A stretch of 64,000 nucleotides of DNA from contig NZ_SWMS01000006.1 in assembly GCF_005146945.1 (NCBI RefSeq), positions 62,001-126,000 of the forward strand, read 5' to 3'. This DNA comes from Prauserella endophytica. Lineage in GTDB: Bacteria > Actinomycetota > Actinomycetes > Mycobacteriales > Pseudonocardiaceae. The notes beneath the pieces were generated by a model. The model searched no databases. It saw nothing but the letters and a program-made list of their open reading frames with translations, and was not told the origin of the DNA. The first letter of the stretch is position 1, and every line of letters begins with the position of its first letter. The translations under genes were made by a program, and so were the position numbers. Below are positions 1-8,459 of the stretch, piece by piece.

Positions 1-87
1 GCAGGTGCACGACCCCGTCCACCGCGTCCACCGCCTCCACTGTCCAACCGCCGCGGTCGGCCTGCCGGGCGCCGAAGCGGTGCCGCC

Positions 88-660
88 TCAGCCACCCTTC
101 GGCCTGGCCCTGACGTGCATCTGCTCGCCCTGCTTGCCGAACAGGCTCAGCAGCTCCACCGGCTCGGGCCGGGCGCTGCCGAACCAGTGCGGCACGCGGG
201 TGTCGAACTCGGCGGCCTCGCCGGGTTTGAGGGTCACGTCGTGCTCGCCGAGCACGAGCCGCAGCCGCCCCGACAGCACGTAGAGCCACTCGTAGCCCTC
301 GTGCGTCCTCGGGTCCGGCTCCTCGCCGCGGTGCGGGACGATCAGCTTGAACGCCTGCAACGGCCCGGGGTAGTTGGTCAGCGGCAGGGCCGTCATCCCG
401 TTCCGCCGGATCGGCACCGGCCGCACGCGCGGGTCGCCCACGGCCGGGGCGCCGACCAGCTCGTCGAGCGGGACCCGGTACGCCTGGGTGATCGGCAGCA
501 GCAGCTCCAGGCTCGGCCTGCGCTGCCCGCTCTCCAGGCGGGACAGGGTGCTCGTCGAGATGCCGGTGACCCCGGCCAGTTCGGTGAGGGTGACACCGCG
601 CTCGGTGCGCAGCCGCCGCAGCCGGGGGCCGACCTCGTCGAGGAGCCCGCTGTTGTCCAT
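88..660 (-). CDS. XRE-family regulator with C-terminal cupin domain
   Basis: Transcriptional regulator of the XRE plus cupin type, 190 residues. An N-terminal helix-turn-helix (about residues 8-62, with the pattern GISTSTLSRLESGQRRPS) is followed by a small cupin barrel (about 100-175, HEGYEWLYVLSG, then VPHWFGS). Such proteins usually bind DNA through the HTH and sense a small ligand with the cupin. I start at the ATG at 660; an upstream in-frame ATG at 696 would add 12 residues not typical of the family. It lies downstream of an SDR gene in the same direction, 52 bp away, so it may be cotranscribed with it. The target is unknown. Confidence 0.88.
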   Translation of the reverse strand: MDNSGLLDEVGPRLRRLRTERGVTLTELAGVTGISTSTLSRLESGQRRPSLELLLPITQAYRVPLDELVGAPAVGDPRVRPVPIRRNGMTALPLTNYPGPLQAFKLIVPHRGEEPDPRTHEGYEWLYVLSGRLRLVLGEHDVTLKPGEAAEFDTRVPHWFGSARPEPVELLSLFGKQGEQMHVRARPKGG

Positions 661-712
661 GCCTTGCATCCCAGGTTCGGCAACCCGGTTTGTCAAGTCG
701 GCATGGACCCCG

Positions 713-1444
713 TCACACCTGGGCCGTGGGCCTCACGACGATCTCGTTGACGTCCACGGTGGCGGGCCGGCCGATCGCGAACCCGATGGCCTCCGCGACC
801 GCCGACGCCGGGATCGCGTGGGCCCGGTAAACCTTCATCTCCTCGCGGCCCACCGGGTCGGCGATGCTCTCCGCGAGCTCCGACTCGGTGACGCCCGGCG
901 AGATCACGCTCACCCGGATGTCCGCTCCGGCCTCCTGTCGCAGGCCCTCGGAGATGGCCCACACCGCGTACTTCGTGGCGCAGTACACCGCCGCGGTGGG
1001 GGAGACCTCGTGGGCGCCGATCGAGGCGACGTTGACGAACTGCCCATGCCCTTGCCGCCGCATCACCGGCAGCGCGGCGGCGATGCCGTGCAGCACGCCG
1101 CGCACGTTCACGTCGATCATCCGGTCCCACTCGTGGACCCGGCCCGCCTCCAGCTTCGACAGCGGCATCACGCCCGCGTTGTTGACCAGCACGTCGATCC
1201 TGCCGTGCTCGGCGACGGCGGTGTCGACGAACGAGCGCACGGCCGCGGCGTCCGTGACGTCGAGCGGATGCTCCTGGGCGGTGCCGCCCGCGTCGCGGAT
1301 CTCCTTGACGAGGGTGCGCAGCCGGTCGGTGCGGCGGGCGCCGAGCACGACGTGGTGTCCCGAGGCCGCCAGCAGCCGGGCGGTCGCCTCGCCGATACCG
1401 CTGCTCGCCCCGGTGACGAGCACGATCTTGCGGTCGTTGGTCAT
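713..1444 (-). CDS. SDR-family NAD(P)-dependent oxidoreductase
   Basis: Classical short-chain dehydrogenase, 243 residues, the usual length. The Rossmann motif TGASSGIG is near residue 12, NNAGV near 88, and the active-site YCATK near 153. The substrate cannot be read from the sequence. The start has a good ribosome-binding site (GAAGGGA) about 7 bases upstream. It follows the Atu4866-like gene by 12 bp, so the two are likely one transcript, divergent from the MmyB-like XRE regulator at 1800, which is the obvious candidate controller. Confidence 0.9.
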   Translation of the reverse strand: MTNDRKIVLVTGASSGIGEATARLLAASGHHVVLGARRTDRLRTLVKEIRDAGGTAQEHPLDVTDAAAVRSFVDTAVAEHGRIDVLVNNAGVMPLSKLEAGRVHEWDRMIDVNVRGVLHGIAAALPVMRRQGHGQFVNVASIGAHEVSPTAAVYCATKYAVWAISEGLRQEAGADIRVSVISPGVTESELAESIADPVGREEMKVYRAHAIPASAVAEAIGFAIGRPATVDVNEIVVRPTAQV

Positions 1445-1456
1445 GGTCTGGTCCCT

Positions 1457-1699
1457 TCAGCGCTCGCGGTAGAGCACGAGGTGCTCGTGGTAGAGGACTC
1501 CGTCGCGGACGTCGCCGGTGGCGGTGAACCCGCTGTCGTCGACGTAGTCGATGTGGTCGCCGGTGACCGTGTAGCTGCCGGTGTAGGCGCTGACGCGGCT
1601 TCCCCTGGCCTCGTCGTAGCGCCCGTCGGGGCGCAGCTCCTGGCGGATGTGGCCGTCGGCGGTCACCCACATCCCGGTCACGTGGTCGTTGTCGTTCAT
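1457..1699 (-). CDS. Atu4866-like small beta-barrel protein
   Basis: 80-residue protein resembling the Atu4866 family of small beta proteins: GMWVTADGHIRQELRPDGRY, then TGDHIDYVDDSGFTATGD and a C-terminal VLYHEHLVLYR. The family has a lipocalin-like fold whose function is not established. It is the first gene of a likely two-gene transcript with the SDR at 713-1444. The 100-bp gap to the divergent XRE gene at 1800 must hold the promoters of both. I recognise the family by motif only. Confidence 0.75.
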   Translation of the reverse strand: MNDNDHVTGMWVTADGHIRQELRPDGRYDEARGSRVSAYTGSYTVTGDHIDYVDDSGFTATGDVRDGVLYHEHLVLYRER

Positions 1700-1799
1700 G
1701 CCTTCACCCTCGGCCGCGCGCCGGGACCGGGCCAGTGCGCCGTGTTCCCGGGTGCGTCACACCCAGGCGCGGGCCGAGTGACCTTCGTAGAGTGGCCGT

Positions 1800-2669
1800 A
1801 TGGCTGGTAACGAGCTCGGAGAGTTCCTCCGCGCCCGGCGCGCGCGGCTGCGCCCGGAGGACGTCGGCCTGCGCGAGTCCGGGCAGCGGCGGGTGGCCGG
1901 GCTGCGGCGCGAGGAGATCGCCGTGCTCGCCGGGGTCAGCGCCGACTACTACACGCGGCTGGAACAGGGCCGGGAGCGCAACCCCTCCGCGCAGGTGCTC
2001 GACGCGCTGAGCCGCGCGCTGGACCTAGCCGACGACGCCCGCGAGCACCTCTACCGGCTGGCCGGAGCCGGCCCCGGCACCGGCCGCACTCGCGGGCGGG
2101 AGCGCGTCGGTCCGGCGCTGCTCCAGCTCATGGACACCTTCACGACCTGCCCGGCGTTCGTGGTCAACCGGACACTGGACGTGCTCGCGCTCAACGCGCT
2201 CGCACAGGCCCTGTTCTCGCCGTTCGACCGGGCGGACAACCTGCTGCGCATGATCTTCGTGGACCCCGCGGGCCGGTCGTTCTACGTGGCCTGGCACCAG
2301 GCGGCGGAGGCCGCGGTCGCCAACCTGCGCGTCGCCGGGGGCCACGATCCGCACGACCCACGCCTGGCCGAGCTGGTGGCGCGGCTGCGCGAGCACAGCG
2401 ACGAGTTCTCGGCGCTGTGGGCCGCCCACGACGTACGCGGCAAGACGCGTGAGGCCAAGGAGCTGCTGCACCCCGAGGTCGGCCCGCTCTCGCTGACCTA
2501 CCAGGCCTTCGACGTGCGGGACGCGCCCGGCCAGGAGCTGATCGTCTACCAGGCCGAGCCGGGAAGCCCCAGTGAGCAGGCGCTGGCCCTGCTGGGCACC
2601 CTCGCCGCCACCCGGCGGGCTACCGCCGTCGCTGCACCGCGTAACCCACCCAGAACGCCGCCGCGCTGA
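1800..2669 (+). CDS. XRE regulator with MmyB-like ligand-binding domain
   Basis: 289-residue regulator. The N-terminal XRE HTH (residues 4-75) includes GLRREEIAVLAGVSADYYTR and RGRERNPS, the signature of the large actinobacterial MmyB-like family. The C-terminal domain (about 105-275) is the MmyB-type ligand-binding fold, with FVVNRTLDVLALNALA and LTYQAFDVRDAPGQEL. These regulators commonly sit divergent to an SDR that they control, exactly as here (genes at 713-1699). The last about 17 codons overlap the 3' end of the convergent small membrane-protein gene and look low in complexity (RNPPRTPPR), so the true tail may have been extended by erosion. Confidence 0.9.
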   Translation: MAGNELGEFLRARRARLRPEDVGLRESGQRRVAGLRREEIAVLAGVSADYYTRLEQGRERNPSAQVLDALSRALDLADDAREHLYRLAGAGPGTGRTRGRERVGPALLQLMDTFTTCPAFVVNRTLDVLALNALAQALFSPFDRADNLLRMIFVDPAGRSFYVAWHQAAEAAVANLRVAGGHDPHDPRLAELVARLREHSDEFSALWAAHDVRGKTREAKELLHPEVGPLSLTYQAFDVRDAPGQELIVYQAEPGSPSEQALALLGTLAATRRATAVAAPRNPPRTPPR

Positions 2670-2817
2670 GGAGCATCAGCCCGCTGAACGCCCACAGCAC
2701 CGGCGTCGGCTCGAACGCCACGAGCATCATGACGAACAGGGCGATCGCGAGCACGGTCAGTGCGGCCATGGCGAGCAGCTGCCGCCTCGAGATGTCGGCA
2801 CCGGGCATGTCGGCCAT
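2620..2817 (-). CDS. Small two-helix membrane protein
   Basis: About 65 residues with two hydrophobic segments, roughly LLAMAALTVLAIALFVMMLV and LWAFSGLMLLSAAAFWVGYA, and a basic end (QRRR). No family recognised. The start is uncertain: ATG at 2817, or at 2808, where AGGA lies 8 bases upstream. Its 3' end overlaps the convergent XRE gene by 50 bp, which lowers confidence, but two well-formed transmembrane helices would be unusual in a chance frame. It lies beyond the TetR terminator at 2857-2895, so it needs its own promoter. Confidence 0.5.
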   Translation of the reverse strand: MADMPGADISRRQLLAMAALTVLAIALFVMMLVAFEPTPVLWAFSGLMLLSAAAFWVGYAVQRRR

Positions 2818-2856
2818 CCTGCCAGCGAGGAGCGCGGCCACCGCGGAGGCCTCGAG

Positions 2857-2895
2857 CTAGTGCCCCCGCAACAGACTTCCGGCGGAGGGCACTAG
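2857..2895. terminator. Hairpin at the end of the SDR-ACAD-TetR operon
   Basis: A 9-bp perfect stem, CTAGTGCCC paired with GGGCACTAG, extended inside by CCGC/GCGG around a loop. It overlaps the last codon of the TetR gene. No U-tract follows, as is usual for terminators in high-GC actinobacteria. Confidence 0.6.
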
Positions 2896-3473
2896 GCCGT
2901 TCGGATCCCGTCGAGCAGGGCGTCGAGGAACGCGTCCGCCAGCTCGTCGGTACCGACCTCGCCATCCGGCTCGAACCACAGGTACGTGTAGTTCAGCATC
3001 CCGAGAATGCCCTTCACCAGCAGCCGGGGCACCGGGCGCAGCACGCCGTCGGCGACCCCGCGGTCGAGCGCCTGCCGCCAGTACCCCTCGTAGCGCTCGC
3101 GGGCCGCGACCACGCGGTCGCGGTTCTCCCCGGTGAGCGCCGTGTACTCGCGGAAGAACACGGCCCATTCGGACCGGTGCTCGGCGATGTTGCACAGCAG
3201 CCCCTTGGCCATGCCGCGCAACAGGTCCTCGGTCTCCAGCCCGGAGCCCAGCAGCGCCTCCGCGTGCGCGTTCATGCGGTCGACCTGGGTCTTGCTGATC
3301 TCGTAGAGCAGCGTCTCCTTGCTCCCGATGTAGTGGTAGAGCGCGCCGCGGCCCAGCCCGGCCGCCTTGGAGAGCTCAGCGATACCGGTGCCGTGGTAGC
3401 TGTTGCGGGCGAACAACTCGGCCGCGATGCCCACGATCCGTTCGCGGTTGCCGGCGTAGGTCGTGGTGCTCAC
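2892..3473 (-). CDS. TetR-family regulator, likely of the flanking acyl-CoA operon
   Basis: 193 residues. The TetR HTH lies at about residues 10-57 (GIAELSKAAGLGRGALYHYI, then KETLLYEI); the remainder is the helical ligand domain. It is the third gene after SDR (4664) and acyl-CoA dehydrogenase (3483), with 9 bp to the latter, so it is cotranscribed. The paired palindromic sites at 5408-5480, in the only promoter region of the operon, are the natural operators, which implies autoregulation together with control of the divergent transporter and ligase. An acyl-CoA is a plausible effector by context only. Confidence 0.9.
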   Translation of the reverse strand: MSTTTYAGNRERIVGIAAELFARNSYHGTGIAELSKAAGLGRGALYHYIGSKETLLYEISKTQVDRMNAHAEALLGSGLETEDLLRGMAKGLLCNIAEHRSEWAVFFREYTALTGENRDRVVAARERYEGYWRQALDRGVADGVLRPVPRLLVKGILGMLNYTYLWFEPDGEVGTDELADAFLDALLDGIRTA

Positions 3474-3482
3474 GCGCAGAGC

Positions 3483-4640
3483 CTAACGGGTGGGGCCGCC
3501 GGTGAAGGAGTAGCCGCTCAGCAACTCGCGTGCCGCGACCAGGTACTGCACGGTGGGCGGGCCCTCCTCCAGCCAGTTCAGGCGCGCGTCACGGTAAAGG
3601 CGCTCGACGGGATGCCTGCGGGTGTAGCCGATCCCGCCGTGCACCAGCAGCGCGCGGTCGGTGACCCGGCCCACAGCCTCCAGCCCGAACTGCTTGACCA
3701 TCGCCGACTCGGCCGGGATGCGCCTGCCCTCGTCCCATTTGCGGGCGGCGTCGGCGAGCATGCCCCGCAGGGCGTAGATGTCGGTGCCCATCTCGGCGAG
3801 GTAGCGCTGCACGGCCTGTCGCTGCCCGATCGGCTTGCCGAACGTGACGCGTGAGCGGGCGTGTGCGAGGGACAGCTCCAGCGCGCGCTCCGATGTGCCG
3901 AGCGAACTGGCCGCGATGAACACGCGGCTGATCTCCAGCGCGCGTTCGAGGTGCTCCTGGCCCTCGCCCTCCGAGCCGACGAGCGCCGACGCGGGCACGC
4001 GGACGCCCTCGAACGTGAGCACCCCGTGCTCGCCACCCTTGCAGCCCATCGTCTCGGGCAGCGGCTCGATGGTGAAGCCGGGGGAGTCGCGCTCCACCAG
4101 CAGTGCCGACACCTCGGCCGGACCGGTCTTGGCGAAGACGAGGAAGTGGCTCGCGAGGTCGGAGTTGGTGATCAGCCACTTGCGTCCATTGAGGACGTAG
4201 CCGTCGTCCGTGCGGGCCGCGGTGGTGCCGAGGTCGGCCCCGGTGCCGTGGTCGGGCTCGGTGAGCGCGAACGCCACCGACTTCTCGCCGGTGACCGCGC
4301 CGGGCAGGATCGCGGCCTTCTGCGCGTCGTTCCCGATCTCCGACAGCGCGTGGGCGAACGAGTTGTGCACGTGGACGATCACCCGGATTCCGCCCTGGAT
4401 CTTGGCGAACTCCGCCAGCAGCGGCAGGTACTGGCGGATGGACAGCCCCTTGCCGCCGTACTCCCTGGGCACCAGCAGGCCGAACGCGCCCGCGTCGCGC
4501 AGCACCGGGAGCACGAGGTCGTACGGGATGCGTTCCTCGTCCTCGATGCGCTGTTCGAGTGGATCGAGGTGGTCCCAGATCGCGCGGTGGATCTGCTTGG
4601 CGAGCCGCTGGTACTCGGGCTCGGGAAGACCGTCGTGCAT
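3483..4640 (-). CDS. Acyl-CoA dehydrogenase family protein
   Basis: FAD-dependent acyl-CoA dehydrogenase, 385 residues, normal for the family. Visible blocks: VPREYGGKGLSIRQY near residue 60, the flavin/substrate stretch FALTEPDHGTGADLGTTAAR near 125, GCKGGEHGVLTFEGVRVPA near 195, and the C-terminal VHGGIGYTRRHPVERLYRD, followed by EEGPPTVQ in the place of the usual EGTxxIQ. The start ATG at 4640 was chosen by homology to the usual N-terminus. The open frame extends upstream to 5297 but that part is antisense-like noise over the SDR gene. Middle gene of the SDR-ACAD-TetR operon. Confidence 0.92.
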   Translation of the reverse strand: MHDGLPEPEYQRLAKQIHRAIWDHLDPLEQRIEDEERIPYDLVLPVLRDAGAFGLLVPREYGGKGLSIRQYLPLLAEFAKIQGGIRVIVHVHNSFAHALSEIGNDAQKAAILPGAVTGEKSVAFALTEPDHGTGADLGTTAARTDDGYVLNGRKWLITNSDLASHFLVFAKTGPAEVSALLVERDSPGFTIEPLPETMGCKGGEHGVLTFEGVRVPASALVGSEGEGQEHLERALEISRVFIAASSLGTSERALELSLAHARSRVTFGKPIGQRQAVQRYLAEMGTDIYALRGMLADAARKWDEGRRIPAESAMVKQFGLEAVGRVTDRALLVHGGIGYTRRHPVERLYRDARLNWLEEGPPTVQYLVAARELLSGYSFTGGPTR

Positions 4641-4663
4641 GGTGGGCTCCTTTCCGGGGAGAC

Positions 4664-5398
4664 TCAGATGGACCAGCCGCCGTCGGCGGTGAGCACCGAT
4701 CCCGTGCAGTAAGTGGCGTCCTCGCTGAGGAACACGGCGGCGCGGGCGATCTCGGGCACGGTGCCGAACCGGCCGAGCACGGTGGCGCGCTCGATGCCGT
4801 CGCGGGCCTTGGCGGAGACCTCCGCCGTCATGTCGGTGTCGACGAATCCGGGCGCGAGGACGTTGACCCGCAGGCCGTCGCGCCCGGTCTCCTTCGCCAG
4901 CGACCTGGCGAAGCCGATGAGCGCCGCCTTCGCGCTGGCGTAGGCGGTGTCGCCGGCGTGGCCGATCACGCCGATCACCGACGAGACGATCACGATGCTC
5001 GGATCGTCGCTCACCCGCAGGGCGGGCAGCGCGGCGCGGGCGAGCGCGGCTACGCCGCCGATGTTCAGCTCGACGACCCGCCACCACTCGAGCGGGTCCA
5101 TCGTGGACAGTTTCCCGCCGTTCCAGGTACCGGCGTTGAGGATCAGCGCGTCGAGCGCGCCCCAGTGTTCGAGGACGGTGTCGACGACGGTGTTCGCCGT
5201 GCCGGCGTCGGCGAGATCGTAGTGGACGGGCAGGACGCGTTCTGGGGCGTCGGCGCGCAGCTTCTCGGCGGCCTCGCGGTTGGCGCGGTAGCCGCACGCG
5301 ACCCGCCGTCCCCGCGCGACCAGCTCACTGGTGATTCCGGCGCCGATGCCCCGGGACCCTCCGGTGACGAGCACCGTGCGGGCAGCGGTTTCGTTCAT
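4664..5398 (-). CDS. SDR-family oxidoreductase (FabG-like)
   Basis: 244-residue short-chain dehydrogenase. TGGSRGIGAGI lies at the N-terminus, the active-site YASAKAAL near 152, and a FabG-like end, TGSVLTADGGWSI. I start at the ATG at 5398; the longer frame to 5506 would run through both operator palindromes and is unlikely. First gene of the operon, 23 bp ahead of the acyl-CoA dehydrogenase. It probably oxidises a 3-hydroxyacyl intermediate (inference from neighbours). Confidence 0.9.
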   Translation of the reverse strand: MNETAARTVLVTGGSRGIGAGITSELVARGRRVACGYRANREAAEKLRADAPERVLPVHYDLADAGTANTVVDTVLEHWGALDALILNAGTWNGGKLSTMDPLEWWRVVELNIGGVAALARAALPALRVSDDPSIVIVSSVIGVIGHAGDTAYASAKAALIGFARSLAKETGRDGLRVNVLAPGFVDTDMTAEVSAKARDGIERATVLGRFGTVPEIARAAVFLSEDATYCTGSVLTADGGWSI

Positions 5399-5407
5399 GA
5401 AGGGCAC

Positions 5408-5480
5408 TGTACCGATCGTTCCAAGGATATGCATCTGTGCTCTGTATCTCCCGATCAATCGCCTTGGACCGATCGGTACA
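5408..5480. promoter_or_regulatory. Paired TetR-type operator between divergent operons
   Basis: Two 19-bp elements in opposite orientation, TGTACCGATCGTTCCAAGG at 5408-5426 and CCTTGGACCGATCGGTACA at 5462-5480, differ at one base after reverse complementing. Each contains an ACCGATCGGT-like palindrome (perfect in the second), a typical TetR-family operator core. They are 35 bp apart and lie between the SDR gene (start 5398) and the MHS transporter (start 5560), so one bound regulator could silence both directions. Confidence 0.75.
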
Positions 5481-5559
5481 CGGAAGGTTGATTGGCTGCG
5501 TTTCACGTGTTAAAACGGGGGCCAGCGCACCTCGCCACCGCTGTCGTTGGGAGAGCCTC

Positions 5560-6846
5560 GTGGACACACAACGCACTACCGCGCCACCGCGCGTACACCC
5601 CGCCAAGGTCGCGTTCGCCAGCTTCATCGGCACGGCCATCGAGTGGTACGACTTCTTCCTCTTCGGCACGGCGGCGACGCTCGTGTTCAACGAGCAGTTC
5701 TTCCCCACACTGAGCCCGGCGGCGGGCACGCTCGCCGCGTTCGCGACCTTCGGGGTCGCGTTCCTCGCGCGTCCGCTCGGTGGAGTCGTGCTCGGCCACT
5801 TCGGTGACCGCCTGGGCCGCAAGAGAATGCTCGTCCTGTCGCTGATGCTGATGGGCGCCGCCACCGTCGCGATCGGACTGTTACCCACCTACGCCCAGAT
5901 CGGGCTCGCGGCGCCCGCGCTGCTCGTGGTCTGCCGCTTCGTCCAGGGCATCGCGGTCGGCGGTGAATGGGGCGGCGCGGTGCTCATGGCCGTCGAGCAC
6001 GCGCCACCCCGGCGCCGGGCGTTCTACGGCAGCTGGCCACAGGCCGGGGTGCCCGCCGGACTCGTGCTGTCGGCCTCGGCGTTCTTCGCGATCGAGCAAC
6101 TGCCCGACGAGCAGGTGACGGCGTGGGCGTGGCGGCTGCCGTTCCTCGCGAGCATCCTGCTGGTGCTGCTCGGCCTGTACGTGCGCCTGCAGGTGATCGA
6201 GTCGCCGGACTTCGAGCGGGTGCGCCAGTCGCGCTCGGCGTTTCCGCTCGGGGAGGTGCTGCGCACGAGCCGCAAGTCGCTGCTGATCGGGCTTTGCACC
6301 CAGGCGGCCGCGAACATCCCCTTCTACATCGTGACCGTGTTCGTGCTGTCCTACGGCCCCTCGGAGCTCGGCGTCTCCCGCGACACCATTCTCCTGTGCC
6401 TCATGGCGGCGTGCGTGCTCGACATCGGGTCGGTGCCGTTGGTCGCGACGTTCGCCGACCGCGTGGGCAGGCGCACGGTGCTGCTGGCCGGCGCGGTCTA
6501 CATGGCGGCGATCGCGTTCCCGTTCTTCTGGCTGTTCGACACGGCGTCGCCGTGGCTCATCCTCGTCGGGATGATTCTCGTGGTCACGGTCGGCCACGCC
6601 GTCACCTACGCGGCGATCGCCGGGTTTCTGGCCGAGCTGTTCCCCGCGCGGGTGCGCTACACGGGAGCGTCGGTGGCCTACCAGGCCGGCGGGATGGTCA
6701 CCAGCGGGCCGGCGCCGTTCGTCGCGGGAGCCCTGTTCGGTGTCGCCGGCGGCTCCTGGGTGCTGGCCGTCTACATCGTCGTCGCGTGCGCCGTCACCTT
6801 CGGCGCGCTGCTCGCCGCCGACCGAGACTCCGGGAGTGACCGATGA
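5560..6846 (+). CDS. MHS-family MFS transporter
   Basis: 428-residue, about 12-helix transporter of the metabolite:H+ symporter branch of the MFS. Signatures: FIGTAIEWYDFFLFGTAATL near residue 17, GHFGDRLGRKRMLVLSLMLM (loop 2-3 motif) near 80, and FVQGIAVGGEWGGAVLMAVE near 128. MHS proteins import organic acids, betaines or proline-like solutes. The GTG start at 5560 has GGGAG 6 bases upstream; the longer frame from 5437 would cross an operator. Its stop overlaps the next start (ATGA), coupling it to the acyl-CoA synthetase, so the imported substrate is probably a carboxylic acid. Confidence 0.9.
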   Translation: MDTQRTTAPPRVHPAKVAFASFIGTAIEWYDFFLFGTAATLVFNEQFFPTLSPAAGTLAAFATFGVAFLARPLGGVVLGHFGDRLGRKRMLVLSLMLMGAATVAIGLLPTYAQIGLAAPALLVVCRFVQGIAVGGEWGGAVLMAVEHAPPRRRAFYGSWPQAGVPAGLVLSASAFFAIEQLPDEQVTAWAWRLPFLASILLVLLGLYVRLQVIESPDFERVRQSRSAFPLGEVLRTSRKSLLIGLCTQAAANIPFYIVTVFVLSYGPSELGVSRDTILLCLMAACVLDIGSVPLVATFADRVGRRTVLLAGAVYMAAIAFPFFWLFDTASPWLILVGMILVVTVGHAVTYAAIAGFLAELFPARVRYTGASVAYQAGGMVTSGPAPFVAGALFGVAGGSWVLAVYIVVACAVTFGALLAADRDSGSDR

Positions 6847-8441
6847 CCGGGAGCGTCTGGGACGAGATCGAGGCCGGCCTGTCCACCGCGCCAAACCGGC
6901 TCAACACCGCGCAGGAGGCGTGCGGGCGGTACACCGGACAGCGGGGCAGACTGGCGCTGGTGGTCCGGCACGCCGACGGGTCGGGAGAGCGCTGGACGTA
7001 CCGGGAGCTGTACCGGGCCGCGTCGAGGGCCGCGCGGGCGTTCGCGCGGGCGGGGCTGCGGCCGGGCGACCGCGTCGCGGGCCTGTTGTCGCGGCAGGTG
7101 GAGAGCCTCGTCGTCGCGCTGGCGGCGTGGCGCAGTGGGCTCGTGTACGTGCCGCTGTTCTGCGGCTTCGGCACCGACGCGCTGGCATTCCGCCTGCGGT
7201 CCTCGCGGGCCGGGCTGATCGTGTGCGACCACCGATGGCGGGACGTGCTCGACGCGGCACTGTCCACGATGGACGGTGATCCCGGGGTAATGGTGGTGAC
7301 CGGGCCGAGGGGCACGGGCGTGCGGCGCGGCGACTACAGCTTCTGGGCCGAGGTCGAGCGCAGCGCGCCCGACGGCCCCGAGTCACCCACCTCGGCGACC
7401 GACCCGGCCACGCTGCTGTTCACGAGCGGCACCACCGGCGATCCGAAGTCGTGCGTCATGCCGCACGGGGCGCTGCTGTCGGTGTTGCCGTTCGCGCGGC
7501 ACTCGCTCGGTGCGGGACCCGGTGACCTCCTCTTCACCACGGCCGATCCGGGTTGGGCCTACGGGCTCTACTCGACCGGGGTGGCGCCGATGGCTCTCGG
7601 GGCGCCGAGGGTGGTCTACAGCGGTGACTACGACGCGGCGGCCTGGCTGCGGGTGATGAGAGAGGAGGGCGTCACATGCGTGGCGGCGGCGCCGAGCGCG
7701 TACCGCAAGCTGCTGCCCGCGCTGCGGCGGTACGGCGTGCCGGGTGAGCTGTCCGCCGCCGCGGCGGCGGGCGAGCCGCTCGACGCCGACACGGCGTCGC
7801 GGTGGACCGGGGGTGGCGCGCCGCCGATCCGCGACGGCTACGGGCTCAGCGAGGTCGGCATGGTGCTCGCCGACCTCGCGGACGGTGCCAAACCCGAGCC
7901 CGGCACGCTCGGTGGCCCGATCCCCGGCTTCGCCGTGCGCCTGGTGGACCGCGACGGCGAGCCGGTGGCGGAGGGGGAGAGCGGGCTGATCGCCGTGGAG
8001 CGGCCGAGGTACCAGCTCAGCACGGGGTACGAGAACCGGCCAGAGGCGTGGGAGGCGCGCTGGCAAGGGGACCTGTTCGTGACGGAGGACCGCGCCCGGA
8101 CGCGACCCGATGGCAGGTGGGTCTTCCTGGGGCGGGAGGACGACATGATCGTCACGTCCGGGTACAACGTGAGCCCGGTGGACGTGGAACGCGTGCTCAA
8201 CGAGCTTCCTGGCGTTGCCGAGGCGGCGGCCGTGGCCGCGCCCGGTCCGGGCGGCGGGACGGTGGTGCGCGCGGTCGTCGTGAGGGCTCCGTCGGCGCCG
8301 CCCTCGGCGGAGCTGGAGCAGCGGCTCCGCGCGGAGGTCACCTCCCGCATCGGTGCCCACGCCTCACCCCGCGTGATCGATTACGCGGACGCCCTGCCGC
8401 GCAACGAGGTCGGCAAGCTCCAGCGCGCCCGGCTCCGCTGA
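6843..8441 (+). CDS. AMP-binding acyl-CoA synthetase (benzoate/acetate-CoA ligase-like)
   Basis: 532-residue ANL-superfamily ligase that adenylates a carboxylic acid and forms its CoA thioester. Motifs: P-loop LLFTSGTTGDPKSCV near residue 190, ADPGWAYGLYSTG near 235, DGYGLSEVG near 330, SGYNVSPVDVERVLN near 440, and the catalytic lysine in RNEVGKLQRARLR at the C-terminus. The DPGWAYGL stretch is typical of benzoate-CoA-ligase and medium-chain branches. It overlaps the transporter by 4 bp, so uptake and activation are translationally coupled; SDR and acyl-CoA dehydrogenase on the divergent side would process the product. Confidence 0.9.
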   Translation: MTGSVWDEIEAGLSTAPNRLNTAQEACGRYTGQRGRLALVVRHADGSGERWTYRELYRAASRAARAFARAGLRPGDRVAGLLSRQVESLVVALAAWRSGLVYVPLFCGFGTDALAFRLRSSRAGLIVCDHRWRDVLDAALSTMDGDPGVMVVTGPRGTGVRRGDYSFWAEVERSAPDGPESPTSATDPATLLFTSGTTGDPKSCVMPHGALLSVLPFARHSLGAGPGDLLFTTADPGWAYGLYSTGVAPMALGAPRVVYSGDYDAAAWLRVMREEGVTCVAAAPSAYRKLLPALRRYGVPGELSAAAAAGEPLDADTASRWTGGGAPPIRDGYGLSEVGMVLADLADGAKPEPGTLGGPIPGFAVRLVDRDGEPVAEGESGLIAVERPRYQLSTGYENRPEAWEARWQGDLFVTEDRARTRPDGRWVFLGREDDMIVTSGYNVSPVDVERVLNELPGVAEAAAVAAPGPGGGTVVRAVVVRAPSAPPSAELEQRLRAEVTSRIGAHASPRVIDYADALPRNEVGKLQRARLR

Positions 8442-8459
8442 CGTCCGCCGCCGCGCCGC

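Noticed and set aside
1-87. Possible partial minus-strand gene at the left edge (frame reading RRHRFGARQADRGGWTVEAV)
   Set aside because: Codon use looks coding, but no clear start is found in frame near the XRE stop and only about 29 codons are visible, so I do not annotate it.
4641-5297. N-terminal extension of the acyl-CoA dehydrogenase to 604 residues
   Set aside because: The extra part is an arginine-rich shadow of the SDR gene; the family N-terminus begins at the ATG at 4640.
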